From NCBI GenBank assembly GCA_905250115.1, contig CAJNOI010000003.1, positions 593,325 through 657,324 of the forward strand: a stretch of 64,000 bases of DNA. The letters run 5' to 3'. Shown here in pieces: positions 36,301 through 49,290 of the stretch (its first letter is position 1; every line of letters begins with the position of its first letter). A program made the position numbers and the translations under genes. The stretch comes from Adineta steineri. Its lineage: Eukaryota; Rotifera; Eurotatoria; Adinetida; Adinetidae. The notes under the pieces are model-generated. The model saw nothing but the letters and a program-made list of their open reading frames with translations. It made no database searches and was not told the DNA's origin.

Positions 36301-39300
36301 GTTTTTCAAACTTCTGAATCTATTTGTTCCTCTAGATTTTAATACTTACAATCTTTTTTCTTCAAACGATGTATCCTTTTAAAAATTTCTATAGTTTTAA
36401 GTACACAAATTATTGATAGCCTTAAGCGGTTTATAATTAAATATAGCTACGCTCATCAAGAATATACTTATTATTGTTATGATAAATGATGGGTTATTAT
36501 GACTGCCAGCTTACTATGAGAGATGGACTGTTGATATTTGTATCTGATTCTCGTAATGTTCCCAATTATCAGTAGAAATAGTGAGACTTTGGTATCTCGG
36601 TGTAAAATATATCCTTGTGCAGATGTATAAATAATAGGATAGATCTTTAAGAACATAAGTAACAAATGATAAGCAATGAAATATGAAGATCAACCCGCCT
36701 AGACTTATCATAAACCTTAAATCATACCTCTGGCTATGTTTACTCTTTGATCTAAGCTTCTTGTTTTTCTATTTAGAAAATGTATATAGACATATGATGC
36801 AATACGTCTAGTTTTTCTAGAAAGATAATATATCTTCGTATCATTTTCGAAATGACATTATTTGAGATAAAATGCTTAGAATCGTTATTATTTTTCTTAT
36901 GTTATTGAAGCAAATTCCATACATCAAAATTTTAGATTATGTCATGTCCTAAGAGAAAATTTGTATTTTTTTGTTGTTTTGAATTAAATTAAGAACCGTG
37001 CATGTATGAACGGCTGAAGTTTATTCAACCTTGATGCCGACAAACATGAAAGTTTTTATAGACAAGAGGACAGGTAGGAGTAATTTGAATAAGAAATATC
37101 AATATTATGTATGTTTAAGTTTGTTTAGTAGTCATTTATTTTTCCGACTGTCATTTCCGTGAGAAAATTAGTATGACTACAAAGATACATGGGACGTATG
37201 AGTTCAATCGAAAGATTTAAAAACTATACTTAACTAGCCATAATAATTTATGTATAATTATATAAGAGGATAAATGAATGTTTACAACTTCATAAATCAC
37301 ATTATTTATACAACTAAATGTATGTAAGCTTCTCTTATCATTTTTTACTAATTAATTCATTCGTTAGAATTAATTACCTTAACTTTTTAATTGTTCGTTT
37401 TTCCTTCAAGGATGTATCTTGTTTCTATTCGTTAAAATGACTTTATATTCTATGAAAAAAGTTTTTTTGCATGGTTTTATCGATATGAACAGTTGCGTCT
37501 CACCTTCATCGATTATTTAGCATACCAGTAAATCTTCTTTCTACTACTTTCATAACATTGACTCTACTAACTTTTTATCTTAAATCATATTTGAAGTTTG
37601 CGACATTTTTCTTTTCGACTATAGTCAATACATTCAGATAGATTTTCTCAAAAATTCTTTTTATCAATTTAATATTCCTAAAAAAACATCTGCTTATCAT
37701 TGATCAATATTTAAGATCTATGTTGAATTATTTTACCAGAATAGCAGTTGACATTTCATTAAATAGTTTTGTAGATAAATGTTGATAGGTCTCGGAAATA
37801 GCTAACAGAGAATATCTCATAATTAGATGTAATATTTAACCTAACAGAAAGTTTTCTTGGACAACTGTTCTCTATAATAATACAGCTAAGTAAAATCATG
37901 CTTATTTTTTTTTTGTCCCCGTCTTTTTTATCGATCATTCACGTCTATAATTTACAATAAAGTTAATGGTTTTTTTCCCATAACTGATTTACTTATCACG
38001 AGAACAAAGATAATAAGTTAAGATATTGTTAGCATAGATATTTTCTAGTATTACTCATATTTTCATTATCAATCAAATTTATTTAATGAATAAGTTGACA
38101 GTAAATAGATAATATTTGTATTTTTATCGTTCTAAATATAAATAGACCGAGCGATGATTGTTCCTAGTTGTATGTTTTTATATACAATTGAATCTATAGA
38201 AACACTTAGTATGACATATTGATGATAGTTTTATCAGAAACAAAGAATTATGATTATATGTGACTTGGAGCAGACTATTTTTCATAATAAGAATTATTTT
38301 TTTACCATAAGAAAGAGAAATATTACTAAATAACCATATGATAATTAATTATATGTTATATTGCAATTTGTTTATACAATCATCTGTCAATCAATATAAC
38401 AATAACTTTTTATTATAATATAGGTCATCTAAATCTAAGAGCTTCGATTACATGTGTTATCATTATGTGTATATGTCAAATGATTTCGGTTTTTTTTTGT
38501 TAGATATCTTTTCTCCTATTAATTCAGTTAGAATCTTCAAATTATTTTATCATTAGCGCCTTGAGCAAATATCTATAATTCGCGAGTAGCTATTGTAATA
38601 TACCATTGAGACCTGTTAATTACAATATAAAACGTATTTCTACACGGAAGCATTTGTAGTCTGCGCACATATTATTCTATTATATGTGTACTTCACTAAA
38701 TGTTATACAATGCAGAATTTCCAGTGAAGAGCCATCTTCCTGGTTTGCCTGCATGACTTATTTCTTTGTCGTAATATATTCGCAGTTTTTATCGTGCTTA
38801 TATCCATTATTTAATATTTATTAGAAGCTTTTTTTCTTATATTAATCAAATCAGGTGTTATTATTTAATTTCTAAATTCGTTTTATTAATATGAGATAAA
38901 ACAAAAGAAACCTCGACGAAGTTTATTTTCTCGATACAAAAAACAGCCAAATCATTTGCATAGTGATTGATTTTATTTTTATCGCAATAACTTTTTTATT
39001 CTGACATTGTCAATCAACTAATTTTGATGAATGAGTTCATGTAAATATAGAAATGCACCAGTGTAAGTTGTTGTTCTATTTAAACCAATGATTGTCAACT
39101 AATATCGATTACAAATAAGCGTAGTTCCTAGATATTCATACATATGTAAATAAGTATATTTATTCAAAATAGAAACATGTGTAAGGTTTTTCTTTCATAT
39201 ATATTAATTTGATAGAAAAAATGCACAAACATTTCATATAAAATCTAATGTGTTCTGAATGCAAATGTATAACCGGTTTAGGCGAATATTTTTAATAAAA

Positions 39301-40764
39301 TTAATAAATATGAATGAGAAAAATAGCAATCAGTTTAGTTATTACATAATACCGTTCGTGCAATCGAAAATTTAGTTTTTCTTCTATAGAAGAGATTAAA
39401 TGAATTATTTATCATATGCATAATTATGGAATAGCTAAAATAATTACTTTTAACATATCTTAATCTCATCAGTTGATTCATGGAAACGTTTTTGCCTAGG
39501 AAAACAAATAACATCAAATAGTTCACATAGTAATATGTAGGGGTGAGACTATGATAGAAAACATCGATAACTAATAGAGTTCAATATGACCTCAGACGGC
39601 GAGATAAGAAACTTTTATATTATTGTTAATACTAATAATTAAATCAGATCAGCTAGATTTTATGAAATAAACAAAGAAAAATCTTTTTTTATTATTTATT
39701 TTTGTCGAGAACAAGAAGATCATTGTGCATGATTTTCTTTATATCTAAAAGGAAGAGGCGAAAGAATCTTTTTTTGCTTTTAGTTCACTACGAGTATTTC
39801 TACTTTTGTTTTCCAAGATTCATTCTCATATAAACGGATGATTCTATTTATATGAGAATATATTTTAGTATTACTGTAAGATCTATTTTTGAATACTTTA
39901 GGATTGTACCTAGGTTAAAGGCAAAAAAACATGTGCGTATATTAATCTATTATGATGATGGCGGTTTTACTTGATTACACAAATATTAGAACATAAGAAT
40001 TGCTAGCCGCATATTTTTATACGAATTTCTTTGTTCACATATTTTCTTGGTTTATTCAATCGTAAGAAGATAAGCATGCGTATAATAAGTTGTTATTTTG
40101 TCATTATAAATAGTATCCGGTTTGAGAAAAAGAGAATAGTATAAAAACATAGAAAAGTAAAAAATATTAGTGAATAGCGACTAGTTGGTTACATGAGACA
40201 CTTTTTTATAAAATGAAGTTTTCGTAATGATTTGACTTTGGAATAATTAGATAGGATTGATGACGCATCATACGTAATTATCAAAGCGGAAACGATGAAA
40301 ATGATGGTCTTCCTACGTAGATTTAGAGAGTAAAAGAGATACTGGCGCGACACAGATTCTGATGATAGACATAGTAAGCTGTTAATGTCACGCATTATAT
40401 AGAAAAGTCGAGGACTAGTGAATGACATGTATATAGAATATGCTGTATTTCTTTTCTGTTCTGTTTGTTTCAGAAGTTAAATAAAAGACTGGTAATCTCC
40501 TAGACCAGACAATAGCAATATGCTCAACAAGATATGTAAGAAAGACTATAAATTTTGTCTGAATAAAAATAACCTGGATATTATTAACAGTCTAGTATTT
40601 CTATTCTTATTCTTTCTCTCTTTTTTCGTATTTCTCTTAATTATTACTATTAGCATAGGTGTTTAGCATAGATAAGAAGAAAAAAAAAATGTTAATATAA
40701 TATTGGTTTATTTCTGTTTTCTCATCATACAATACAAACCTTTATTCATATTGAATTTAGACTA
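33372..40764. other. 7.4-kb gene-poor AT-rich region
   Basis: No open frame longer than about 80 codons occurs on either strand, and none resembles a protein. Apart from a decayed proteasome-exon copy at about 34.6 kb, I see no repeats with clear ends, no RNA gene and no exon-intron pattern. The rightmost part is upstream of the GPCR gene and may hold its regulatory DNA. It is the largest empty stretch of the window. Confidence 0.55.
34619..34712 (+). pseudogene. Decayed copy of the last exon and 3' UTR of the proteasome beta-5 gene
   Basis: Bases about 34632-34670 align with 33322-33360 of the real gene (the part encoding the [12 protein letters not shown] end) with only a handful of changes. 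The copy of ATCAATATCGCGAAGATAAG reads ATCAATATCGCAAAGACAAG. The similarity continues weakly into the 3' flank (GATCATTT..., TTGTTATTTT). The upstream part of the exon and the other exons are absent. It is therefore a fragment from a partial local duplication, not a gene. It cannot encode a functional subunit. Confidence 0.7.
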
Positions 40765-43700
40765 ATGAATTCCACAAATAACGATTCATTTTTAACAGAA
40801 TCCAACTGCTCATTACCCAATCGTGTTTATACGTCTAATTATTTATTTTTCAAATTACTTAATTCAACATATTTACGACTACTTATTGTTCCAGCTATAT
40901 TACTTAATACACTTTGTTTAATTGTTCTTTCTCGACCAAAATTATCTGGTAAATCAACTACTCTTGTATTTTTACGTTTTCTTGCTGTTTTTGATATATT
41001 GGCAATTACACTTAAATATATTCGAGCAGAAATTAATTATCAATCAATTGACAAAGGTCATCAGATTTTTTTATTAATTCCATGGGTTTGCAAAGCATTA
41101 TATGTATTAATGAATTCGAGTATTTCGATTTCAATGTGGACTATCGTACTAATGAGTTTGTAAGTTTGTTTATACATAGAGATGAAAGACATATAAATCT
41201 TTACTTTTGTAGAGACAAAGCTGTTGCTGTTAGTTATCCATTACAATCAAGTATATGGGTAACACATAGACGAGCAGTCTATATTTGTTGTATAACTATC
41301 ATTACACTTTCTTTGGCTAACTTAACATTCATTAATTTATCTGGTATACTTACGGCAAGAAATGGTAGTGAATACTGTGGATTAAATAAAGATTCATTTA
41401 TTGTTGATCTTTTAACTGCTTCAATATTACCAATGGGTATGTATGGAATAATTTTTGTAATCTTTAATCTATGTATCATATTAGTAATCAAAATAAACTA
41501 AGAATCTCTTATGTAAAAATAGATCTATCATCATTTATCTGCATAAATTTTGACAATCAAATTATCTATATGACACAATAAAATGCTTTTGTTTACGATA
41601 CAGTCAAATATTATATAGAAAAACAAACAGAAGTTTTCTTAATCATTGAGTTCGAGCCGGAGGACATGGTAAGATGTAATTATAGATTATAAATATCATT
41701 CTTTTTATTAAAAAGGAAATGATTATAACCGTTTAAAGCTATAATATGATAGAATTTAATAGTAATTTTATATAAAAACAAAAAGTGAGACGCACGAATG
41801 TCACAAGGATATTGAAACGGAAATATATATTTAAGTATATATTGATAGGAGAATTATTTCATGATAAAATATAGATTTTCTTTTTGTTTGTATATCATAT
41901 CATAAATTATTTATAATTCTTGTCAGTAAGACTATTATTTGCAAATATTTTCTTTTATTTCTGTTAATCAAACTATTATTCTTGAGATTGTCCTACATTC
42001 TCAAAAAAAGGTTTATTTTCATCAAAAAGTCCGGAATTGACGTCAATGTATATATGATTTTCAAATCGGTATCAAAGTTTTTCATCCAAAAAAAGTATGT
42101 TAAATTACAGTGCACTACAGAGTTCTTTTTTTAATTACTCTTTTTTTATTCATTATATCCATATTAATGAACAACCATTTTCTCAGAATTTTAAGAGACA
42201 TTCATCTTGTGATTTCTTTTTTCTACTTAAGAAATAATAATTAAAAATAAAAAAGAACTCTGTACTGCAACTACATCCTAATATGTTCTTTCAAACTAAT
42301 ATAAATTTAAACATATAATACGGACTCAGACAGATAAATTTAGTTTGCTAAATAAACCGCTTTTGATCCTTCTTTAATGAATAACTCTGCCAAACGTTGT
42401 GATGTAGAATTGAAAAGTTTATCATAGCTTGAAATCGTTAGCTGAGGAGCTTCAATGAATCAACATGGCATTCATTTAACTTCATTAAAAATGTTTCTAA
42501 ATATAAAATATAATAACTCGAATAAAGTTCGCATTAATATCTTAAAACAACATGAATAGAACTTCGGAATATGTTTAAAAAGATGTTCTATCTTAATAAT
42601 TTACTCTTAGACATAATGATATACATCTTCTCTTGTAATTGGAAGGAAAATTTTTAATTATGCATGATATACATATAGAATTATATTGTATTGTTTTGTT
42701 GCGATTAAGATAATTAAAGTCATAAATAGTTTTATTAAATGTTAATAGCAATACAATTAAAAAAATGCTGAAATGTATTTTTTTGTTATGTCTCATAAAT
42801 TTAATTATCATATTCTATAAATAATTCTTAATTCAAGACAAATATTTAAGAAAATTCGAATATATCTACTAAATACTATTTACAAATTCAAATTTTTCAT
42901 AATCAATAGAATGAATATTAGTCCTCTCATTAGTAATGAATGACCTATTATTCATTTTTGTATATGAACTTAATGTCCTTTTAGGAAAGAAAACAAAATT
43001 TAATATTTTAGAGTTACTAATTTACATTTCATTAGTTATAAATTTTCCATATAATGAAACTATGACAGTGTCAAACTTCTCCGTTTCGCCTTGTCAAACA
43101 CATTTGTTAGTAATTATACATACTTTTTCTCAAATGTCATGATGCATTAAATATGCAATAGATTCTAGAAATTATATGATATAATAAATATTTTATTTTT
43201 CTCTTTAGGATTAATTACAATAACAAATATTGTTATTGCTGTTGTATTAAATCGTGTATCACGTGTTTCATTAAATTGGTCAACATCTGATGATAATAGT
43301 AAACGAGAATGTGAAGCAGAAAAGTTTAATTCTCGATTATCAGTACCATCACTAAATTATCGTCGTTCATCTGCAGGTTCAACAGTAACAGCAACCGATA
43401 TTGTCATAGCAGCAAAACGACGTCTTAGTGCACAAGTTACACGTATGCTTCTAGCTGTAACATTATCATTAATAATATGTAATATTCCAAATACAATTTT
43501 TTTTGTTTTTGTTAAAATTTATGATACAAGACAAATATTAATTGGACGTTTATGTACAAATGTTAGTAATAATGAAATATCATTATATAAATTTGGTTTT
43601 TATTCAAGTGTGATACAAGATATCTTGTCTGATTTACCACATATATTTAATTTCTTTTTATATTGTTTAGCTGGAAAAAAATTTCGAAGTATATTTATTA

Positions 43701-43966
43701 ATGAAGTTCGTCATTTTTTTCGTAGTATTCGGTTTATTAAACATAAAAAAGATCGTTTAACACCTGAACATGTTATACATGCAAATATGAGACGTCCATC
43801 AACACATACGCCTTTATCTAAATCAAAAAAAACTATGGCAATTTTCTTTAATGGTAAAACAACTAAAACAATACTCAATGGTGAACATAAAAATATATCA
43901 AGAATAATAAATCATGATTATGATAAAGACCTAAAACTTTGTCAATCTTTTACAAGTATACAATAA
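40765..43966 (+). CDS. Rhodopsin-type (class A) G-protein-coupled receptor
   Basis: Three exons (40765-41159, 41213-41436, 43209-43966) give 458 aa. The extracellular N-terminus has several N-x-S/T glycosylation sites. The seven membrane segments are visible: TM1 (LLIVPAILLNTLCLIVLS), TM2 (LVFLRFLAVFDILAITLKY) with its Asp, and TM3 (CKALYVLMNSSISISMWTIVLMSLDKA). TM4 (AVYICCITIITLSLANL), TM5 after the second intron, TM6 (LLAVTLSLIICNIPNTIFFVF) and TM7 (LPHIFNFFLYCLAGKKFR) follow. The DRY motif is replaced by SLDKAVAV and NPxxY by LPHIFNFFLY. A cytoplasmic loop of about 65 residues lies between TM5 and TM6. The ligand is unknown; this type of sequence occurs in lophotrochozoan peptide-receptor-like orphans. 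An acceptor-like TTTAG ends 4 nt before the ATG. The second intron is 1,772 nt and contains a repeat. Confidence 0.85.
42095..42289. repeat. MITE-like inverted-repeat element in a GPCR intron
   Basis: At the left end GCACTACAGAGTTCTTTTTT (within about 42095-42135), and at the right end the reverse complement of AAAAAAGAACTCTGTACTGC (about 42250-42289), match at 19 of 20 bases. Weaker similarity extends outward on both sides. The roughly 115-bp interior is AT-rich and non-coding. No clear target duplication was found. It resembles a small, old non-autonomous DNA transposon within the 1.77-kb intron. Confidence 0.6.
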
Positions 43967-46900
43967 AATTGTGAGATTGTATTTTTTGTGACTTTTGATT
44001 TCTCTATTAAACTTTAATATATATATATATATATGTAATATGATCGTGTAAATCTTATCAATCATTTATTGTAAAGATACATCGAAAACTTTTTGTGTTT
44101 AGCAATTAAAATAAGATCAATTGTATTGATTATCTTTACTCGTTGAAATACATGATGTTTTTTTTTGTAATTGTATCATATGAAAATCTTTTGTTTCTTT
44201 TTCGTTACTGTTGAATTTTCTTCGTCTTATTAAACTACTTATATTAGATGAAGTAGTTATATAAATTATACATTTATGTTTCAAACAATATTGAATCAAT
44301 TTTCATCTTCATACAATGAAAGTATTAGGAATATACCTATGAAATTTTTTCTTATGAGATTTTTTTTTCAAAGATTTTACTGATGGAAATAATGATATTC
44401 GTTCGATTCTTATTTATATTGGTTTGATAACAGTTATATTAATTTTATTCTTTATAATGTTATCATCAATATGTAAATGTCGAAAAAAGTTCAATAATGA
44501 AATGATACTCAAAGATAAAAAAGTATCGATCATGAAAAGATTTGATATCAAATATAAATATATGTTTTTTTTCTTTCTCTTTAGAATAGCGCAATAACAA
44601 CGAAGATAATATCGTAATAATTCTTTAACAAGAAGGCAATTGATCTTATCATCGATTTCATTTTCATCGTTATTGCCCAGTTATCATATAAATAAATCAT
44701 TAGTATAACCTTCATTCATATCTACTGTGTAGGAAGCTTCAAAATCAAAAACAATATTTATTACCTACCATAAATGTGTGAAAAATATGTTATTATTTCA
44801 TAATTAGTCGGGCAAAATTTCGTATATTTTCTCTATAGGACTAAAATGTGTAGCAGGTTTAGTCATCCTAACAACAACAATCTTTAGTCTTATGCATCAA
44901 TAATCTAAGTTATTATGAAAACAAATTCAAAATATCCATATATTATTTCATTAATAGAAAAACAAAATTTAGAAAAAGTCCATAATTAGGACATCATTTT
45001 CCGCTTCTATGATGTTAAAAGCCATGCCCATTGGTTTTGTATTTACCATATTAAATGGCAATAATATTTATGAAAAACAAAAAATTTAATTCGAAACTCT
45101 CTATTAATCTTTTAAGTATCATCAACAAAGGAAATAATTATTTTATAAAATAGTTGCATATGATCAAGTATGCAAATATTGAAATGTTTCATTCCATTGC
45201 GTACTTTTCTGCATTGTCTAGTCTTCAAAAAGCCTACAGCTTTCTTATTAAATGTTTTTATAATTCTATATATAACTCACTTAAAAATGAGAACAATTCC
45301 ATAAATCATAATATCTTCTACGACGATAATTTGATTTAAAGTGCATATAATTCTCAATTGTATCGAGCTAAATTAATCGCAGTTACAAAATTTCTCATGA
45401 AAGATAAATATTGCAATTAAAAATAGAGTGATTTTGTTTATCTTCAATTATTTTAATAGATTTCATGTCAGACATATGATTCCATTTTGTTTCTCTTTCA
45501 CATTATGATCATTCTTTAGAAAAATATCATGATTACACCGGTACATAAATATTTATGTCAGACTGTACTATATTCAAATGGTAAATTACATATTTGACAT
45601 AATTTTTTTAAATAACTTTCACATCCTACATTTGACATTAGATCTGAAATTCTTAGCATAATCAATGAGAGTCGCTAGTATTCAGTTGCAAGATGGGGGC
45701 TTTTATTTTAAATGTAATTCAACATTTTTTGTTATTTATTCCATTATATTTTTTTTTCATAGAGATCAAATGAATATATTGTTAATTTCGTTGTTTTAAA
45801 AAACCTATATTAATAATAATGTTGATTGTAGTGACATAAAAATGATCTGCGTAGTTGACTCTATATTTCTCATGTAACGCAAATTAATGATGGAAATTAG
45901 TATCGACTGTAATGTATAGAAAGTACGAATGTTTTTTTTGTTTCAAATTACAGGTGATATTAAATGTGTATATATATATATATATAGATGTGCAAACAGC
46001 GCCATCATTTATTTTATTTGTTTATTTAGATTGGAATGTAAAATTTGGAAAAATTCAAATAAATATCTTTTTGAAAAATATTCTTCAGATATTTTTTTTG
46101 TTGATGATTTTGAATGGAAGTTTAATATCGAATATTGACATTTGTCCTTTATTAGAAACAAATTTCGATGACTCATCGACAATCATACAGTATATTATAA
46201 TAATAATAATTCTCGCTTTTTTTCCTCTTCTCTCTGCCAGAAAATGTCCTCGAATATTGTACATCGATATTCTTCAATTCATATGTATATATATTTATTT
46301 ATTTATTTCAGATATGAATTATAATAAGTATTCAATTAATTTATTACGAATTTAATGTCGTACGAGTAAGTATCAAGATCTTTATCTTTTATTTGTCTGA
46401 CTAAATCAATAATAACAACAACCAAAAAAAAAAAGTCACGAGTCATCTCATGATATGTTAATATTTATTTTCTTATGACGAAATAAATGTACTTGAGAAA
46501 CAAATAGACAATTATTTATCATAAAACTAGTTTTCTTTGCTTGCCAGAAACAACTTCTATATCACATACGCATATATGATGGTGTGCTAACTAAGATAGA
46601 CAATTAATTCAAGTCAACATGCATACTATAAATAAACTATACAAAGAATTATATTCGCATCAATTATAAAAAAAAAGTAACTAAGTTCGTTCGTTCTTTA
46701 ATGGACAGTGCGAAGGCGAAAAGATGATAAGATAGAAAAACCGCTAGAGAAAAAAAAACTTATTTACTTTTCTCTATATGTATATGGATATGCCTGTCAG
46801 TTGATCAACACGTATGTTTTTTCCGTTATATGTCTTTCGATGCAGAAAAAGAAAATCAATCATTGTGTTTTCCATTAATAGTACAACTAATATAAATAAT

Positions 46901-49290
46901 ATCAATTGTTATTCAATTTCATCTTTTTTTCTCCTATAGAAATTACTTAGAAAAAGAATTTGATCATAAATATAAATAATGAATAAACAATTCTACTCAG
47001 TACACATATTGTATGTACAAGAAAATATGTTAGGACTATTCTAAAATAAACAAAACATATATGTCCTTGCTTTAGACAGACGTTCGATATCGAACACCTT
47101 TTTTTTTCATCTTCGTCGTTTTGTTGCTTTTTTAATGATGTGCTTCATGCATTCATACGATTATTTCGCTTATCCGTGACAGTATCTTTGCGCCGTATGA
47201 GAGAAATACTATTATACATCCTCTAGTATGTAACTGAACTGAATATATAAGAGAGAAGAAGAGAAAAAGAAAATGTAAATTGATTTTGATCAATTACATT
47301 AAGCAGTTCAAATAGATTTTTAACTTGAAATAACTCGGATATGTATGGTTTATGATTATTATCGGTATGACAAGAACGTAAGTCATGTGCTTGTACACAT
47401 GGAAAGATCAAAAAGTAATATATAAATCACGGACTCCAACGATGAATGAAGGTTAATAGAAAGAGTAACTACTCGATAATCTACTCCTTTAGTACGATTG
47501 GATTAATAAATTGGACGTACATGATCAGTAAGCGATGCATCAAAGGTAATTTGGACATTACACTTTTAAAATGTTAGTCATGAGAGATAAGAAAAATGTA
47601 GATGATATAGAATATTTGAATAATGACTGTAATCCTTTTTAAATAAATTTCGTTTCGTTTCGTTTCTTTTTTGTCTTAGTAATAAAAATAATCTCTTTAA
47701 TCAATTGTATTATTTTAATTTCAAAAAAAAATATTTTCTTTTGAATTATAGATTGACATGTAAATGTCGTAGACAAATTTGATTAATATATTATAAATAA
47801 AACACTTTATGAATTCTGTTGTTTCTATTTTTAGTGTAGAATAAAGAAACAAGAATGATTTTAATAAGTTTTATGATTATTGATTTGATAGGAGAGGAGA
47901 AGAAGAAGAAAGTAATAAAATGTTCTTTGATAAGAAATAATTGTCCTTCTGATATTTATTCTATCGAATAAATTGAATACAATCTAAGCCATATGATTTA
48001 CTTCCATCGATCATATGTATACATTTCTTTTAATGTTCTCTTTAACTGAAGTCGTTACTACTTGACCTTGTGTGTTCTTTATCTTTCAAACTAAAATTTT
48101 ACAATATGTAAGCAACTATTACGAATACTCTTTTTATTCCATTTCTATTTTCAAGGATTTTCTACGATACCATTATTTATGAGCTCAAGTACTTTGCGTA
48201 TTCATTCACTCCTCTTCATCTGACCACCTACTATTTCCTTCATGACATTATATTTTCATGGTGTGTATTATGCCTTTCTTTCTTTCTTTCTTTTTTCGTA
48301 CGTTATTACTCGAAAGGCCAAAAGAGATATTTCATGATAACAAGGGTTAAATGTGCATTCAGATAGAGATCAAAAGAGATTGCATATTTTTTCTTCTTCT
48401 TCTTCTTCGTATATTGATCATCAGAATGACCTATATGCTTGAATTATAACATCTAGACGAACAAGGCAAATAAGCAAGCAGAAATTCATTCCATTTACTA
48501 CCAGCTCCCCTTTTTCTCTCGCTCTCTTTCACACCAATATATATATGTACGTATATGTATATGCATATATGTATACGTATATTGTTAGTCACAATTGCGA
48601 CAGCTGATTTTTTTCTTTTAGAATGACGAGGGAAGACTAGTGAGAAAGAAAGAAATAAAGAGTGCGTGTGATGTAGAACAACCTCCAACTAGAAAAGTAA
48701 ATGCGAACGAACGAATAAGCAAGTAAGAAAAAAAAAGAATTTTCTTTCACACGTATACATACAGCTTCATTATACCTAAAGCTGTGTTCATCATTATTGT
48801 GCGTTACGATAGGATGACGATTGTTTCTTTCATTTTTTTTCTCTGGCGTGTTGCAATAGGTGCATACACATGATGTCAACAACATGACGGTTGACAAATT
48901 TTTATTACTTTTTTATCATATAGATACCTGGTCTTATTTTTGTCTATTGTTTGCTTCTCTCTCTCTCTCACCCTTATATTTATTTCTATTGTCATTAAAC
49001 TACGTCTTTTTTTATATATTATAGAATGCAACAGAAACCGGCGACAAATCTAGTCAAGCAAAATCAAAAAATATTGGAGAACACTCCATCATTATTCACC
49101 TGTCAATTATAGTTTATATCATAGTCGCTAAAAAAACAAACGATGACTCACAATAACTAATATTTTGTCATTAGCAATCATTACTTTTTATGTCGTAGTC
49201 GTTTTTTTTCTATTCTCTTGTTGACAACGAGTTAACCATCAAATAATCTTACATATATATATATATTTTTGTCCAACTTATCAGTCAACT
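43967..49290. other. 5.3-kb gene-poor region upstream of the MAST kinase gene
   Basis: Mostly AT-rich DNA with (AT)n runs (near 44018-44035 and 45968-45986), a CTT/TTC tract near 48390 and pyrimidine tracts. Short open frames (45154, 45912, 48431, 48637) look random. One segment, 44360-44596, could be a coding exon and is listed separately. No tRNA was recognised. The right end, including an acceptor-like ATCAG 6 nt before the ATG at 49291, belongs to the MAST promoter or 5' region. Confidence 0.45.
44357..44596 (+). CDS. Possible isolated exon for a single-pass membrane protein
   Basis: An open frame without an early ATG reads KDFTDGNNDIRSILIYIGL, then a strongly hydrophobic stretch (LITVILILFFIMLSS) and at once a cysteine/lysine-rich anchor (ICKCRKKFNNEM). 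This is the natural order of a luminal side, membrane helix and cytosolic stop-transfer. A T-rich CAAAG acceptor-like site precedes it. No partner exon could be joined on either side and no family was recognised. It may be chance, or a remnant. Confidence 0.2.

Noticed and set aside
41650-41680. GTTCGAGCC-like text resembling a tRNA T-loop
   Set aside because: No acceptor stem, D-arm or anticodon arm can be folded around it; no tRNA gene was found anywhere in the window.
44117-44299. Minus-strand 60-codon frame with a receptor-tail-like polar sequence
   Set aside because: No upstream coding exon could be joined and it lies in the 3' flank of the GPCR gene on the other strand; chance is likelier.
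45912-46355. 147-codon plus-strand frame with hydrophobic segments
   Set aside because: AT-rich DNA gives Ile/Phe/Tyr-rich frames by chance. It includes an (AT)n run, starts in a poly-T context and shows no motif.
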